NCBI GenBank assembly: GCA_014898415.1
Contig: RCTD01000014.1
Span: 620,001-684,000 of the forward strand
DNA from: Stromatinia cepivora
Taxonomy: Eukaryota > Ascomycota > Leotiomycetes > Helotiales > Sclerotiniaceae
DNA length: 64,000 nt
Reading direction: 5' to 3'
In this document: positions 31,601 to 41,812 of the stretch, in pieces
How the letters are laid out: every line of letters begins with the position of its first letter
Position numbering within the stretch: the stretch's first letter is position 1
Program-made: the position numbers and the translations under genes
The notes under the pieces: model-generated
Database searches by the model: none
The model's input: the letters and a program-made list of their open reading frames with translations, nothing else
What the model was told of the DNA's origin: nothing

Positions 31601-32107
31601 GAATGGAAATATGGAGGATTGATGAGGATAAGTGATTGGTGCTGTATGGCTTTGTATGTACTTGTACTTATTTATTGTAAAAGACCTTTTACTCCGCTCA
31701 TAACTATTAACGATACAGATTATAGTTTTTAGCTTCATAGATAACAAAGATCACACCACTATAACGTCCTGACTCCTGTAAGAAACATACAAAAATCCGC
31801 GGGGTCTCCGTAACCACCCCTACTCAAGTACTTCGTACTACATGGTGGATTCGGTGATCAGGAAGTGGATTCATGTGATGATTGATAATTTTTGTATCTT
31901 GAAAACGGCGGTATCACTGTAATTTTGTGGAGAGTTAGATGGTTATTGCTTGATTGGTTGTGTGATGAATCCCGAGGTCATGATTGATTTGAGTACGTAG
32001 TTCCTGGTTGGCCAAGCAATTTGTTTGTCTTTCTGTATGGAGTATGGAGGGAGTGCGAAGGGTTATGCCGGTACTTGTTGGGTTATTGAGAATACGAGGT
32101 TGAGATT

Positions 32108-32124
32108 GGGGGGGGGGGGGGGGG
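32108..32124. repeat. Poly-G tract of 17
   Basis: A run of 17 guanines in spacer DNA. Its exact length may be a sequencing or assembly uncertainty, and it is a potential G-quadruplex site. Confidence 0.85.
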
Positions 32125-33149
32125 TTGATTGATGATTTTGGGATGGGGATGCGGATGGGAGATCATAGATGATGATTGAAATGGTGAGGAAGTGGAAGGG
32201 AGTGGAAAGAGAGATATTGCGATATTTTATCGTTGTTTGCTAACAAATGGTGAAGGGATTACTTCCTTTGCTCCTTAGGATGAGACGGAAGAAAATGCTA
32301 AAATTAGAAATTTGTTAATCCCGAGGTCATATGAGATAATATCTAAGGAAAAGAACGGCCGACGTTGATAGAAACCTTCAAGTCAAGTACTGTTGAATAC
32401 ATTCAGGATACATCCAGGATACATCACAACCTATTTAAAAACAAATTTAAAAAACAAAATTAAAAAATCAATACCTAAATATTAGAAATTATAGATCATT
32501 GCAAGATGCAAGATCTATTCTATACTCTGTACATGACATGATGCAAGTTAACCTACAGTATTACCAAAGATAGAAATTGATCCTTTATTATTATTTTCCT
32601 TCTACCAAATCAAATTTATCCGCAGTGCCACATCCAAAACCACCCTTCGCCTTAATAAAAATTTATTCTCCACATTAAAATTTGGTTTGTTCTCGAATCC
32701 ATTGATCTGTAATGTCTTGACTTTTTGCTTTTTTGGCTTAAGCCATGAAATGAACCCTTCTCTCTTCCCCTTGTAAAGAAACAAAACACTTTTCTATCAA
32801 CAAAATTATCCTTCTCTTTTCACATATCTCGTTTCATGAATCCATTTCTACTTTCGTTAAGACTCAATAATAAGATCTAGATAATAAGATTATTTTACGA
32901 AATAACCAACATTAAATCACATTCAGACTCAAACTTACATTCACATTCACACTCACGCTCAAACTATCTATTTGTGCCAAATTCACACACTTCTTCACCA
33001 AGTTGTTAATCAACCACTCAAAAGACTTTGGGAATACGAACACACCGCAACATACCACTGAAACTGAATACGACCTTCCCTTCTCAATCTCTTCAAACAA
33101 AATCTTTCGTTTTTTATTACCTGGGAATAACGATCGATTATCTTTAACT

Positions 33150-34121
33150 ATGTATTCCCGGTCATTAACGTTACTGTCAATATTGACAATAATATTCGCC
33201 ATCGTTCAAGCCAGTTGGATTGATCGTGCTATCTTTAATAGACAAGCAGATGTGACTCCTGCTGCCTTAGGTACATCCGTGGGAGGACTAGTAGGAGTAG
33301 GAGGAAGTAGTGCTGCCACAACTACAGCAGGGAGCAGCGCAGATATAGACACTACAACCACAGCAGCAACATCACCAACATCACCAACATCTGCGGCTTC
33401 AACGACGTCAGCACCAACTAACACGGCGACCCAAGCCACTACTTCATCAACAACCTCAGCTTCAATCGCAACTTCAGCAACCACAACCTCACCACCAAAG
33501 ACCACAGCAACAACTCCAGTAATCGTTCCTGAGTCATCGACTACAACCACAGCAGCCCAAACATCTGCCACTCAAACTACCAAAGATGATCAACCACCTA
33601 AAACAACCATGGCCCAAACATCTGACATCATTACCAAGACCAGCAAGACTGCTACTTCGGAAACTACAACTGCTCAATCTACTTCCTATTCCAGAATCAC
33701 CATCACTCCACCAGCTACTCCGGTCGTTGTAACTGTCGTCACAACAGCAAGTGGAAGTACTTTTACCTCACAATACACCACATCTTCTACACCACCAGCA
33801 TATGCCACCACGACGGCCATTCTCACGGGTGCATCATCATCATCTTCGCAATCCATGTCAACCAAAACAAGAAATACAATCATCGGAGTCGTAGTAGGTG
33901 TCGGAGGTGCAATCCTCCTCGGAGGATTATTCATCGTAGCATGGAGAGTCTGGGGACGAACCAAGAAAGAAGATGAGAATGATGGATTGATGGGAGGTTA
34001 TGATCCGGTATCCGCAGGTCACGAAATGAAGAATGAGGGTGGAGCTGTACCAAATCCTTTCCAGACTACGTTGGAAAATTATCATCAACCGGGAAGAGGG
34101 AATGTTTCGGCAAATTTCTAG
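33150..34121 (+). CDS. Ser/Thr-rich single-pass surface protein (mucin-like, Mid2/WSC-sensor-like layout)
   Basis: The start at 33150 (MYSRSLTLLSILTIIFAIVQ) begins directly with a signal peptide, so the in-frame Met at 33003 is rejected. The mature protein of the 323-residue precursor has a long Thr/Ser/Ala-rich region (about residues 40-235), probably heavily O-mannosylated, with no cysteine-rich WSC domain. One transmembrane helix follows at about 243-265 (TIIGVVVGVGGAILLGGLFI). The cytosolic tail of about 58 residues starts RVWGRTKKEDEND and ends NVSANF. This layout is that of fungal wall-stress sensors and mucin-like receptors, but the head has no diagnostic domain, so the sensor role is inference. 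A single exon is consistent throughout. Confidence 0.75.
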   Translation: MYSRSLTLLSILTIIFAIVQASWIDRAIFNRQADVTPAALGTSVGGLVGVGGSSAATTTAGSSADIDTTTTAATSPTSPTSAASTTSAPTNTATQATTSSTTSASIATSATTTSPPKTTATTPVIVPESSTTTTAAQTSATQTTKDDQPPKTTMAQTSDIITKTSKTATSETTTAQSTSYSRITITPPATPVVVTVVTTASGSTFTSQYTTSSTPPAYATTTAILTGASSSSSQSMSTKTRNTIIGVVVGVGGAILLGGLFIVAWRVWGRTKKEDENDGLMGGYDPVSAGHEMKNEGGAVPNPFQTTLENYHQPGRGNVSANF

Positions 34122-34790
34122 GATGTTTTGTTTTGTTTCTTTTTTGATAATATAAAACATCTCTTCTGTATACACGCACATCGGATGAATAGGAGCATAT
34201 TGCATTGCATGATGAATGGAGATTGGTGATGGGAGATTGGAGTATATTTGGAAGCAATTGAGCCAGCGAGCAAGAAAGAGGAGAGATTTTATTCTCCATT
34301 TCTTTTCTTATCATTTTTTTTAGTTTCTATCTTTTGGGAAAGAATCACTGGGTGTTGGTTTGCATTTTGATGAATCGGATTGCATCGCATCGCATCGGAT
34401 GGCGTCGCATCGTATCCTTTATTGGTAAGACGTCCATAGCAATTATAAAAGTATTCTTTCTGCCTTCTGTTCCATATCATTCTTTGATGTCTGGTCTATT
34501 ATCGTTACTTTTTAATGATATGGTGTTTTTTTGGCATTGGTTTGTATATATGTATATACCAAGATTATGGATATAGATTCTGTATATATATTACCTATGG
34601 ATGGATAGATGATGATGGATACCTCTGATATAAACGCAAAGAGTGAGAGTGAGTGAGAGGATAGGATATAGGATATGAGTATGAGATCGTTGTATAGCTA
34701 GCTAGCTATTATACTAGGTCGATAGTATAGTTGGTGGTGAGTGAGGAAAAGAATACTTTTTTTTAGTAAGATTATGGGGTTTTGTATTTT

Positions 34791-34867
34791 GTGTTGTGTT
34801 GTGTTGTGTTGTGTTGTGTTGTGTTGTGTTGTGTTGTGTTGTGTTGTGTTGTGTTGTGTTGTGTTGT
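34791..34867. repeat. (GTGTT)n pentanucleotide array, about 15 copies
   Basis: Perfect GTGTT units for about 75 bases. It follows the 3' end of the surface-protein gene by 0.7 kb. Confidence 0.95.
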
Positions 34868-35062
34868 ATTATGATATGGTATGGCAATGGTAATGGAGTC
34901 TGGAAGTATTTAAACTGTGGTATAAATTGAGAGGGATAGAGAGGGATAGAGAGGGAGAGGGATGTGATTTTTATAATGGGGGGTGAAAGAGAGAGAAAGG
35001 AGGTATTCTGGGTATATATATATATATTGAAGTTTAGTTTAATATATAAATAAATTATTATT

Positions 35063-35301
35063 AGATAGATAAATAGATAAATAGATAAATAGATAAATAG
35101 ATAAATAGATAAATAGATAAATAGATAAATAGATAAATAGATAAATAGATAAATAGATAAATAGATAAATAGATAAATAGATAAATAGATAAATAGATAA
35201 ATAGATAAATAGATAAATAGATAAATAGATAAATAGATAAATAGATAAATAGATAAATAGATAAATAGATAAATAGATAAATAGATAAATAGATAAATAG
35301 A

Positions 35302-35364
<63 letters not shown>

Positions 35365-35420
35365 ATAGATAGATAAATAAATAAATAAATAGATAGATAG
35401 GTGGATAAATAGATAAATGG
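35063..35420. repeat. (GATAAATA)n array of about 240 bp passing into (AATA)n
   Basis: From about 35063 to 35304, an 8-bp unit ATAGATAA is repeated about 30 times almost perfectly. It is followed by pure AATA repeats to about 35366 and mixed units to 35420. The minus strand gives a chance YLFI repeat open frame. Each unit contains AGATAA, which equals the consensus bound by fungal GATA factors. Confidence 0.95.
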
Positions 35421-35539
35421 GTTGAGAAATTTATTATCATCAGATGGTGTAATAATCAGAGTTAGAGGCAGAGGCAGAGTTAGAGGCAGAGTTAGAGCTA
35501 GAATAGAGCTGGAGCTGGAGCTGTAATTGTGTGTAGCTA

Positions 35540-35641
35540 GCTGTTGATTGTAGATGGCTGTTGATTGTAGATGGCTGTTGATTGTAGATGGCTGTTGATT
35601 GTAGATGGCTGTTGATTGTAGATGGCTGTTGATTGTAGCTG
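35540..35641. repeat. 17-bp minisatellite, 6 copies
   Basis: Six direct copies of GCTGTTGATTGTAGATG, the first and last slightly altered. It lies just beyond the GATAAATA array. Confidence 0.95.
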
Positions 35642-36132
35642 TCTATAGTAATTGTCTGTAGTAGCTGTCTATGATAACTGTCTATGCCAGCTAGGTATCG
35701 TAGCAAAATCGTTTCAGAGATATTAATAAGGTATCTCGGGAGTCGGTATCGTTGGTGTATCTTCTGATTCTTGATTCGAGGGTTCTGATTCTCGATACCC
35801 TTATAGGTTAGCGATCAATAATTTATTAATAAAAGTATTGTAAAATAATTAGTTTTGAGATTATGATTTATTTTAAAATATATAACGAGATATTAATGTA
35901 TAACAAGATTTTGATATAAATAACTTTAGCTCCCATAGGGTACTCGCTATCTTATGGATGTAGGTAGGTACCTAGGGTAGCGATTGAGAGTTATTGAGAT
36001 TTATTGGGATGTGAATGGTGAGTATGGCAGGTGATAAAAATGATAAAAATAATTGATTGGTGGAGTTATTTATGTTGGTCGTCTCAGGTTGAAGGGGTTG
36101 AAGTTTGAGGTTGAGATCTGCGTCCATGGTTG

Positions 36133-36206
36133 AGGTTTGAGGTTTGAGGTTGGGGTTTGAGGTTTGAGGTTGGGGTTTGAGGTTTGAGGTTGGGGTTTGA
36201 GGTTTG
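36133..36206. repeat. 21-bp minisatellite (GGTTTGAGGTTTGAGGTTGGG), about 3.5 copies
   Basis: Direct repeats of a GGTTTGAG-based unit, in spacer DNA upstream of the secreted-protein gene. Confidence 0.88.
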
Positions 36207-36771
36207 GGCGGGCGGTTGGTTATTGTTTGGGATTGGATTGGATGGGATTGGATTAGATAGGATTATTTCTTGGGAGAAGGAAGGAGGGATTTGAATCGGA
36301 TGGGGTTGGGATGGGATTGGATTGCTACTCTCTCATACTTTTCTTTTTTCTTGTTTGAGGAGTGAAGTTGAATTGTTTATTGATTGATTGATTTTTCTAT
36401 TTTTTTTCTTTTTGGTGGAAAGATTTGAAGATTGAAGATTTAATTGAGACTTGTAAAAATTTTGATATATTACAAAGTATTACGCTACGAGTGAGATTGA
36501 AAATTGGGAGTTGGATATTGGATTTGGATCGGGATTGGGATTGATTGGATGAAGAGGAGTGATTTATAGGATATTTATTCTACTTTACATACAGAGTATA
36601 CGACGAGACGTCGAGTTTTCCGATCTATAAATACCCAATCCATCATCAATTGCGTTCACGAGCGACAATACACCACTCTTTCGAATTCACCGAAAGCAAG
36701 TCGCATCATATCAATCCGCCCATCAAAACCTTCAAACTCCCCAAAACCAAACCAAAACACAAACCAAAATA

Positions 36772-38592
36772 ATGCAATTCAATAAACTCGTCCTCTCCCT
36801 CGCATGGGCAATAACATTGGGATTGGGATGGGGAAATATACAAACATATGCCGCGGATTCGGATGTACAGCATGTGGATGTACAGCTAAAAGGGGAATTG
36901 GAGAGGGAGTTTGGGGGGGATTTGGGCGGACAGTTGAGAAATAGGTTGTTGGGGAGGGCGTTGAGTAATTTGCAGGTTTGTTTGGATTTTCTTTTTTTGA
37001 TGGGAGGGGGAGTTTTTGGGTTTTTGGGGTGGGAGGAGGAAAAACAGGAGAGAGGGATGGCATGGGGGGGAAAGGATGGAGGAGATGGGGAGATGGGATG
37101 GGAATTCAAGAGGTGACGGTGTGAGGAGAGTTGGAGGAGAGAGAAGGAGGGGAAGGATGGGAATAGTGCATGCGGAGAGATGAGGAAAGATTTGAAGTTG
37201 TGTGTGATATATGATGCCAGGGAAGACACAAGAATCAGCAGGATCGAAGACTTTATATATGCAAGCGCAAGAACCGAATACCTGGAACGAAAAGCTCGGG
37301 AATGATCAATTGAATAAATGGTGGTGTGGGTCATTAACTAACACTTTTTTTTAGATCTTCACAGGTTCATTAGGTGGTGTTACGGCTGATCCGGTATGTG
37401 GTTCTATTTCTTCTCGCTCGTGCTCGTTTACCTCCTTTATCTTCTTTTTAAATTTATGGTGTTGGGGATTATATTCACTATTCATACCCACTGCTCAGGT
37501 TCTTTGGTGGTGGGAAAGCAGAAGAGGAAGGAGGAATGTATGCTGATTTGAATGTGGTGCAGATAACTAACTCGGGAGATCATTCGAGACCTTTTATGGT
37601 TGTTGGTGATACTTTTGTGAGTTTTTCTTTTTCTTTTTCTTTCTCATTTACTCATCCTGCTATTCCCATATTCTTTCATCTCTTATATTCAGATTTCTCT
37701 CTCCATGATCCATCCAATTTATTATCATTTCATTCTTCGAAATTCCTCTTTCCTCTATCCTCTCATCCACTCAACTCACCTTCTCTTCAAACAACCCCAT
37801 CCATTCCACCCCTCAAACCTAGATCTAACATCCCTCCCCATCAACAGCCAGCCTTCACAGACGCCATGTCACGCTCCTGCGCAAACCAAGTTAACAAATG
37901 CGAAGACGCAGCGAATAACCCCGCTAAAGCAGCTGCAGATTTAACCGTGGCTGCTTGTCAATCTCAACAGTGTATGTTCACCCTATCTTCTAATTTTTCT
38001 TCTCCTGCTTTGCTTTCTCAAACTCGGAGGAGTGTCTTCGAGCACGTTTCTTCTCGGTGCGGGGATTCGAGGCGATTGGTTTTTAGTTTGTTTTTTCTGT
38101 TGAAGAATGTTGTGGTATTTTTCTTTGGATGCTTTTGGTTTGTCTTTTTGTTTTTTATGGGGGTTTTGGTAGGAGTTTGTTGAGTTGAGTTGATGTAATG
38201 TGATGTGGGTTGATGTGAGGTGAGGAGGTGGGTTTATTTGTGGAAGATTGTTCAGTTGTGAATTTGGATATGAGAGATAGAAATAGAGACAGAGATAGAT
38301 GGATCGACAAACCAAGGGCAGGTCCCGGTTTCCAACATAATTCATACACAGCGAAGAGAAGGTGGGACAGCGGATATTTGAAGGGAAGAAGGAAAAGATC
38401 GCAGATGGAAAAATATTCACATCATGATTGATTTGATTGTACAGAGCGCAGAACATGAAAAAGGGAAAGCTAACTTTTTATCTTTCAACAAACTCAGCTT
38501 CGTGTTTGGCGGCGGGAACAAAGGCTACGCAGACGAATTTTCAGGTTTTGACGAGTTCGAATGCGGAGTTTGATTTTGTTTGTGATTCTTAG
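36772..38592 (+). CDS. Small secreted Cys-containing protein, five exons
   Basis: Proposed exons 36772-36975, 37355-37393, 37563-37616, 37848-37971 and 38498-38592 join in frame to 171 residues. The N-terminus MQFNKLVLSLAWAITLGLGW is a signal peptide. The chain continues through IFTGSLGGVTADP, ITNSGDHSRPFMVVGDTF, PAFTDAMSRSCANQVNKCED and AACQSQQSSCLAAGTKATQT, ending EFDFVCDS. Five cysteines are visible, in a SC-x5-KC-type spacing. The pattern resembles a widespread fungal secreted family with a conserved GD-x(n)-F and SC-x-x-Q-x-x-x-C core, of unknown function; I name no family. Introns of 379, 169, 231 and 526 bp are unusually long for this window. Intron 2 is taken to end at GTGCAG (37562), because the nearer CAG acceptor shifts frame into a stop. 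Confidence 0.68.
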
Positions 38593-39803
38593 GGTGGATG
38601 GGTGAGTGCGTGGGTGGTTATTGGTTTGGTTGGGTTGGTGATGATGGGGAATGGGGAGGGTAGATGGGAGATGATTGATGGGTAGGGAGGGGGAATGAGA
38701 ATGGTATGGTGATGTGTAGTTTATGTGAAGGAGATGGGTGAGGGGAGGAGAGCATGGAAGAAGATCTGGATAACTTCTGACGGGCTGGAAGAAATCTGAT
38801 GACGGTCTAGAACATAACTCTATAACGCAATACAAAGGCTGCAATTAAAGAAAAAGAGAGATTATACCAAACATTCCCATATTACACATCTTATATACAT
38901 CTTCACACACAAACCCAAACGCCTAGAAACCGTTCGGCAATGGTATAAGAGGGTGCATACATCGAAAGACCTTTTGCATAGCAAGAATCAATTCTCTCCA
39001 TTGCTATGCTCGAGCTCTTACAAAACCTCAATTTCAGAATGGTAGAAGACGAAAATAGAAATGAAATGGGTAGTTGGAGGAGAAAAGATGTTTGGATGAG
39101 TGAGTTTGAAAGATTGGAAAGTGGACGTGATTACCTATCTGTAAGTAATATCTCATCTTGTTTCTTCAGTTTGCTTTGGACTTTAAGCTTTGTTTGTACT
39201 CTGTTGTTTCGATCAAACCATAAACGAGGCTGAAGATAATCATCTCATCTCAAAGCGCAGCGCCAAAATCCCCCGTATTTCATACATGGTGTTAATACGG
39301 CCTAAAATCATGACTTCATGAATGCTAAAATAAAAAGATGGAAAAATTTGTTGCATATCTTCGCCATTTATTACTCTTTTAATCATCACTAAGTGTTTGA
39401 CATGTTTTTAATATTTTGCATGTTTTAGATAAGTTTTTTGTTGTATATCTTCGCTTTTTATTACTAGAGGTGGGTGATAGGTAGAAGCGGGTTCTTTGCG
39501 GGATGCGCGGTCTTAGCATTGGGCCAATCTCTGGAGTCGTTAGCTGCGTACAATAATACAGCTAATCATCGAGACTGACTATAGAGACGGTCTAATATTA
39601 GCCCGAACTAAATGCCAAGACCGCGAATCTTTCAGGTTCAGACGATATAGGTGCGTGTTTATGATAGGGGAAGTTGGGAAATTCTTGTTGTGTTGTGGTA
39701 TGGTGGAGAATATCTTGAGTTGCTGGTTGCGTACTTCAACTCACTTGGGTAGGAAGGTATAGTACCGATAATGATTGGTACGAACCCGAGTTCAAGAATA
39801 GGG

Positions 39804-40531
39804 TAGTACTACAGAAGAACTTGGTTATACCGGACTGAGATTTTCGACCAATCAAATCCGGTATATCCAAGATTCCGGTATAAAAATGGTAAGGTATCAA
39901 AGCATCAATATTATACAGTTCAAAATCATCAATTTCATTCTATATTAAAGTAGTCTAGTATAATATCTTGTATTCTTCTTTGATCAGATTTAAGCTCTAT
40001 TTTATATTTTCTTTTGTATAGACTTTTAATTAAACTTATATCAAGAACACTTTGCTATTCTTGATATTTAATTAGAATCTGAATAGTTTCAAAAGCTTTA
40101 AAATCATTAATAGAAGGTTCAATCTCTTCCCTTACTTTATTATCTTCTTTGTTTTCTTTAATCACCTTTCTAGTTTGAATAATATTATCAACTAGAGTAT
40201 CCAGATTATCGTCGCTCTCAATAATACATTCTAAATAAAATGAAATATACTCTTATACATCAGAGACACTAACTATAATGCCTTAATACTTTAATTATAT
40301 TAAAATGACGAAAATATCATTATATTCGAAGATTCACCTTTATTAGCATATAACATATTAATCAATAATAAAGATTTATACCAGAATTCAATCAATTCAA
40401 TCCAGTATTCCAGTTTTCATCGAAATTCCGATATTCCTATATAAATTTCGGAAAAAAGGAGAAAAAATTCCGGTATATCCAAGATTCCGATATATCCCAG
40501 TCCGGTATAACCAAGTTCTTCTGTAGTACTA
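39804..40531 (-). mobile_element. Deletion derivative of a pogo-like (Tc1/mariner superfamily) transposon, 728 bp
   Basis: The ends are perfect inverted repeats of about 34 bp starting TAGTACTACAGAAGAACTTG and finishing ...TTATACCGGACTG, with TA at both outer ends as expected for TA-targeting elements. A 21-bp direct repeat (core CCGGTATATCCAAGATTCC) lies inside each end at 39857-39877 and 40469-40489. The interior keeps only the C-terminal tail of the transposase on the minus strand. Intact TIRs mean it could in principle be moved in trans, but there is no sign of a transposase here. Confidence 0.78.
39935..40233 (-). pseudogene. Fragment of pogo-like transposase, C-terminal tail only
   Basis: The minus strand reads an acidic region (IESDDNLDTLVDNIIQTRKV) followed by SINDFKAFETIQILIKYQE, an in-frame TAG, then QSVLDISLIKSLYKRKYKIE and a final DYFNIE-stop. 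This matches the layout of the tails of fungal pogo/Fot-type transposases (a helical 'F-x-x-YQEQQ' segment, then Lys/Arg-rich helix and an aromatic end). The DDE catalytic core and the N-terminal DNA-binding domain are absent. The TAG fits a C-to-T change in a CAG Gln codon. Confidence 0.7.
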
Positions 40532-41001
40532 AGGGGTCGAAATACTTTTCCTGTAAAGTAATCAATACTTCACTACGTAAAAACCAAAAAAAAGAAAGAT
40601 TCCAACTTCCCAAGAATCCTATCTCCACTCCCTTAATCCAAAAGTAGATCAATATCCGTCTGCAAGTACAGCACGTACTCTTTCTTATCAACCGTGGTTG
40701 TACAGAGCAAGGCATAACAAGCCAACCTGGGCAGTCTCGTATTACAATTACACGAACATCACCCGGGCTCTTAAAGTCACCTATGAAATTCCTCTTTGAA
40801 TTTTCTAATTTTCTTGAAAGCCAGGCAAAGTGGTCGGGAGACTCGGAGGAATATTTAGACCTATAGTACGAGTTGAACATCTAAAAACTAAACTAGAACT
40901 CTAATTAGTCTGGATAGTGAGGAAGGGAAGGATACAGCCCGAAAAACAAAGCCCCTTGTCCTACCGTCCTAGCAGGAAATACACCTACTAGGTAGGGCCT
41001 A

Positions 41002-41022
41002 GCTCGGAAAAGATTTCCGAGC
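41002..41022. other. Perfect short hairpin, 9-bp stem
   Basis: GCTCGGAAA-AGA-TTTCCGAGC. It has no obvious adjacent gene end and could be chance. Confidence 0.5.
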
Positions 41023-41812
41023 CGGACTTGACAGTTTGAAGTTTGATTAATGCTGTTCTTGGAAGCATGATTTAATGCTGCTTTAACTCTTGTTATTATT
41101 GAAATTAGTGGGACGTTGAGATTAATATGGATATGGATATGGATTGAAATAATGGGTGAGATAAAGGGAAAAAATGGAATGCGAAATTAAACTATTAAGC
41201 TTGAGTTTACTTTAGGTTGTTGCAGGATTATGCGGCTGATGGGGATATGGATTAGTGGTAACTTGTTTATTTTGAGTGATTTTCAAGTTGCGGCGTTGGT
41301 ATCTTATGAAGGGGGTTGGTTTGATTCGGTAGCTTCATCGAAAAAGTATAAGATTGATTGATTGGAGCAAATGAAGATATTCAACGGGTAAAGACATAAA
41401 TGTCAGATAGGTACCTCTACTATCACCCTACACAACAGTTGGTGACAGGGCGCGTATGCAGGTGAACGGCGCAGACAGGCATAGTTAATGATGATTGGGA
41501 GAATTATTGAATGGATATTGATATTGATGGGTCCTGAAAATCTGCAGCAACCAAAAAGCTTCAAAGGTCTTCTGCCTAAACTGTGCCGCATTGAATTGTT
41601 ATGATGTGATGTGATGGTTGTTGTGCTGGGGAATTGAAATTCATATATAAAAGCAAGAATGTCGTTTTTGATACTCTTTTACGGTTTCGAAAATTTAGGA
41701 TTTTGATTTCATCTATATTTCATTTGCGAATTACCTATCCCTTCAGGCAGAAAGATCTGTTATTAAACATCATTCAAATTCCAAAAGCAATTACATACAC
41801 AAACATATCAAA

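Larger units (their letters stand above)
29504..33149. other. AT-leaning intergenic region with MITE-like elements and tandem repeats
   Basis: About 3.6 kb without a convincing gene. It holds two inverted-repeat elements (30204-30602 and 30723-31069), a GGGGAT-type run near 30636-30672, a tandem array at about 31455-31600 and a poly-G run at 32108-32124. The last 200 bases are the 5' leader and promoter of the surface-protein gene at 33150. Confidence 0.6.
34122..36771. other. Intergenic region dominated by simple satellites
   Basis: About 2.65 kb. It contains a GTGTT array, a large GATAAATA/AATA array, a 17-bp minisatellite and a 21-bp minisatellite (each listed separately). Open frames in the arrays are repeat translations. 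The final 200 bases are the promoter and leader of the secreted-protein gene at 36772. Confidence 0.7.
38593..41812. other. Intergenic region with a pogo-like transposon relic
   Basis: About 3.2 kb. The relic occupies 39804-40531. A 27-bp imperfect direct repeat (TTGTTGYATATCTTCGC core) occurs near 39350 and 39440. A perfect 9-bp-stem hairpin is at 41002-41022. An open frame at 39006-39233 starts with plausible coding sequence and a good GTAAGT but has no workable acceptor, so I do not call it. Confidence 0.6.

Noticed and set aside
32108..32124. Poly-G run as a quadruplex-based regulatory element
   Set aside because: A single homopolymer in spacer is not evidence of regulation and its length may be an assembly error.
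33003..33149. Upstream in-frame start of the surface protein
   Set aside because: The extra 49 residues would bury the signal peptide; the Met at 33150 starts it directly.
33206..33571. 121-codon antisense frame rich in Val and Ala
   Set aside because: Mirror of the Thr/Ala-rich region of the surface protein gene.
35039..35440. 133-codon minus-strand frame reading YLFI repeats
   Set aside because: It is the translation of the GATAAATA satellite.
39006..39233. 75-codon open frame with a good GTAAGT at its end, possibly a small spliced gene
   Set aside because: No acceptor makes a sensible second exon and there is no recognisable product; the nearest acceptor would give a 29-bp intron.
40437..40880. 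147-codon minus-strand frame across the right end of the pogo relic
   Set aside because: It straddles the element boundary at 40531, has no family motif, and starts outside the element.
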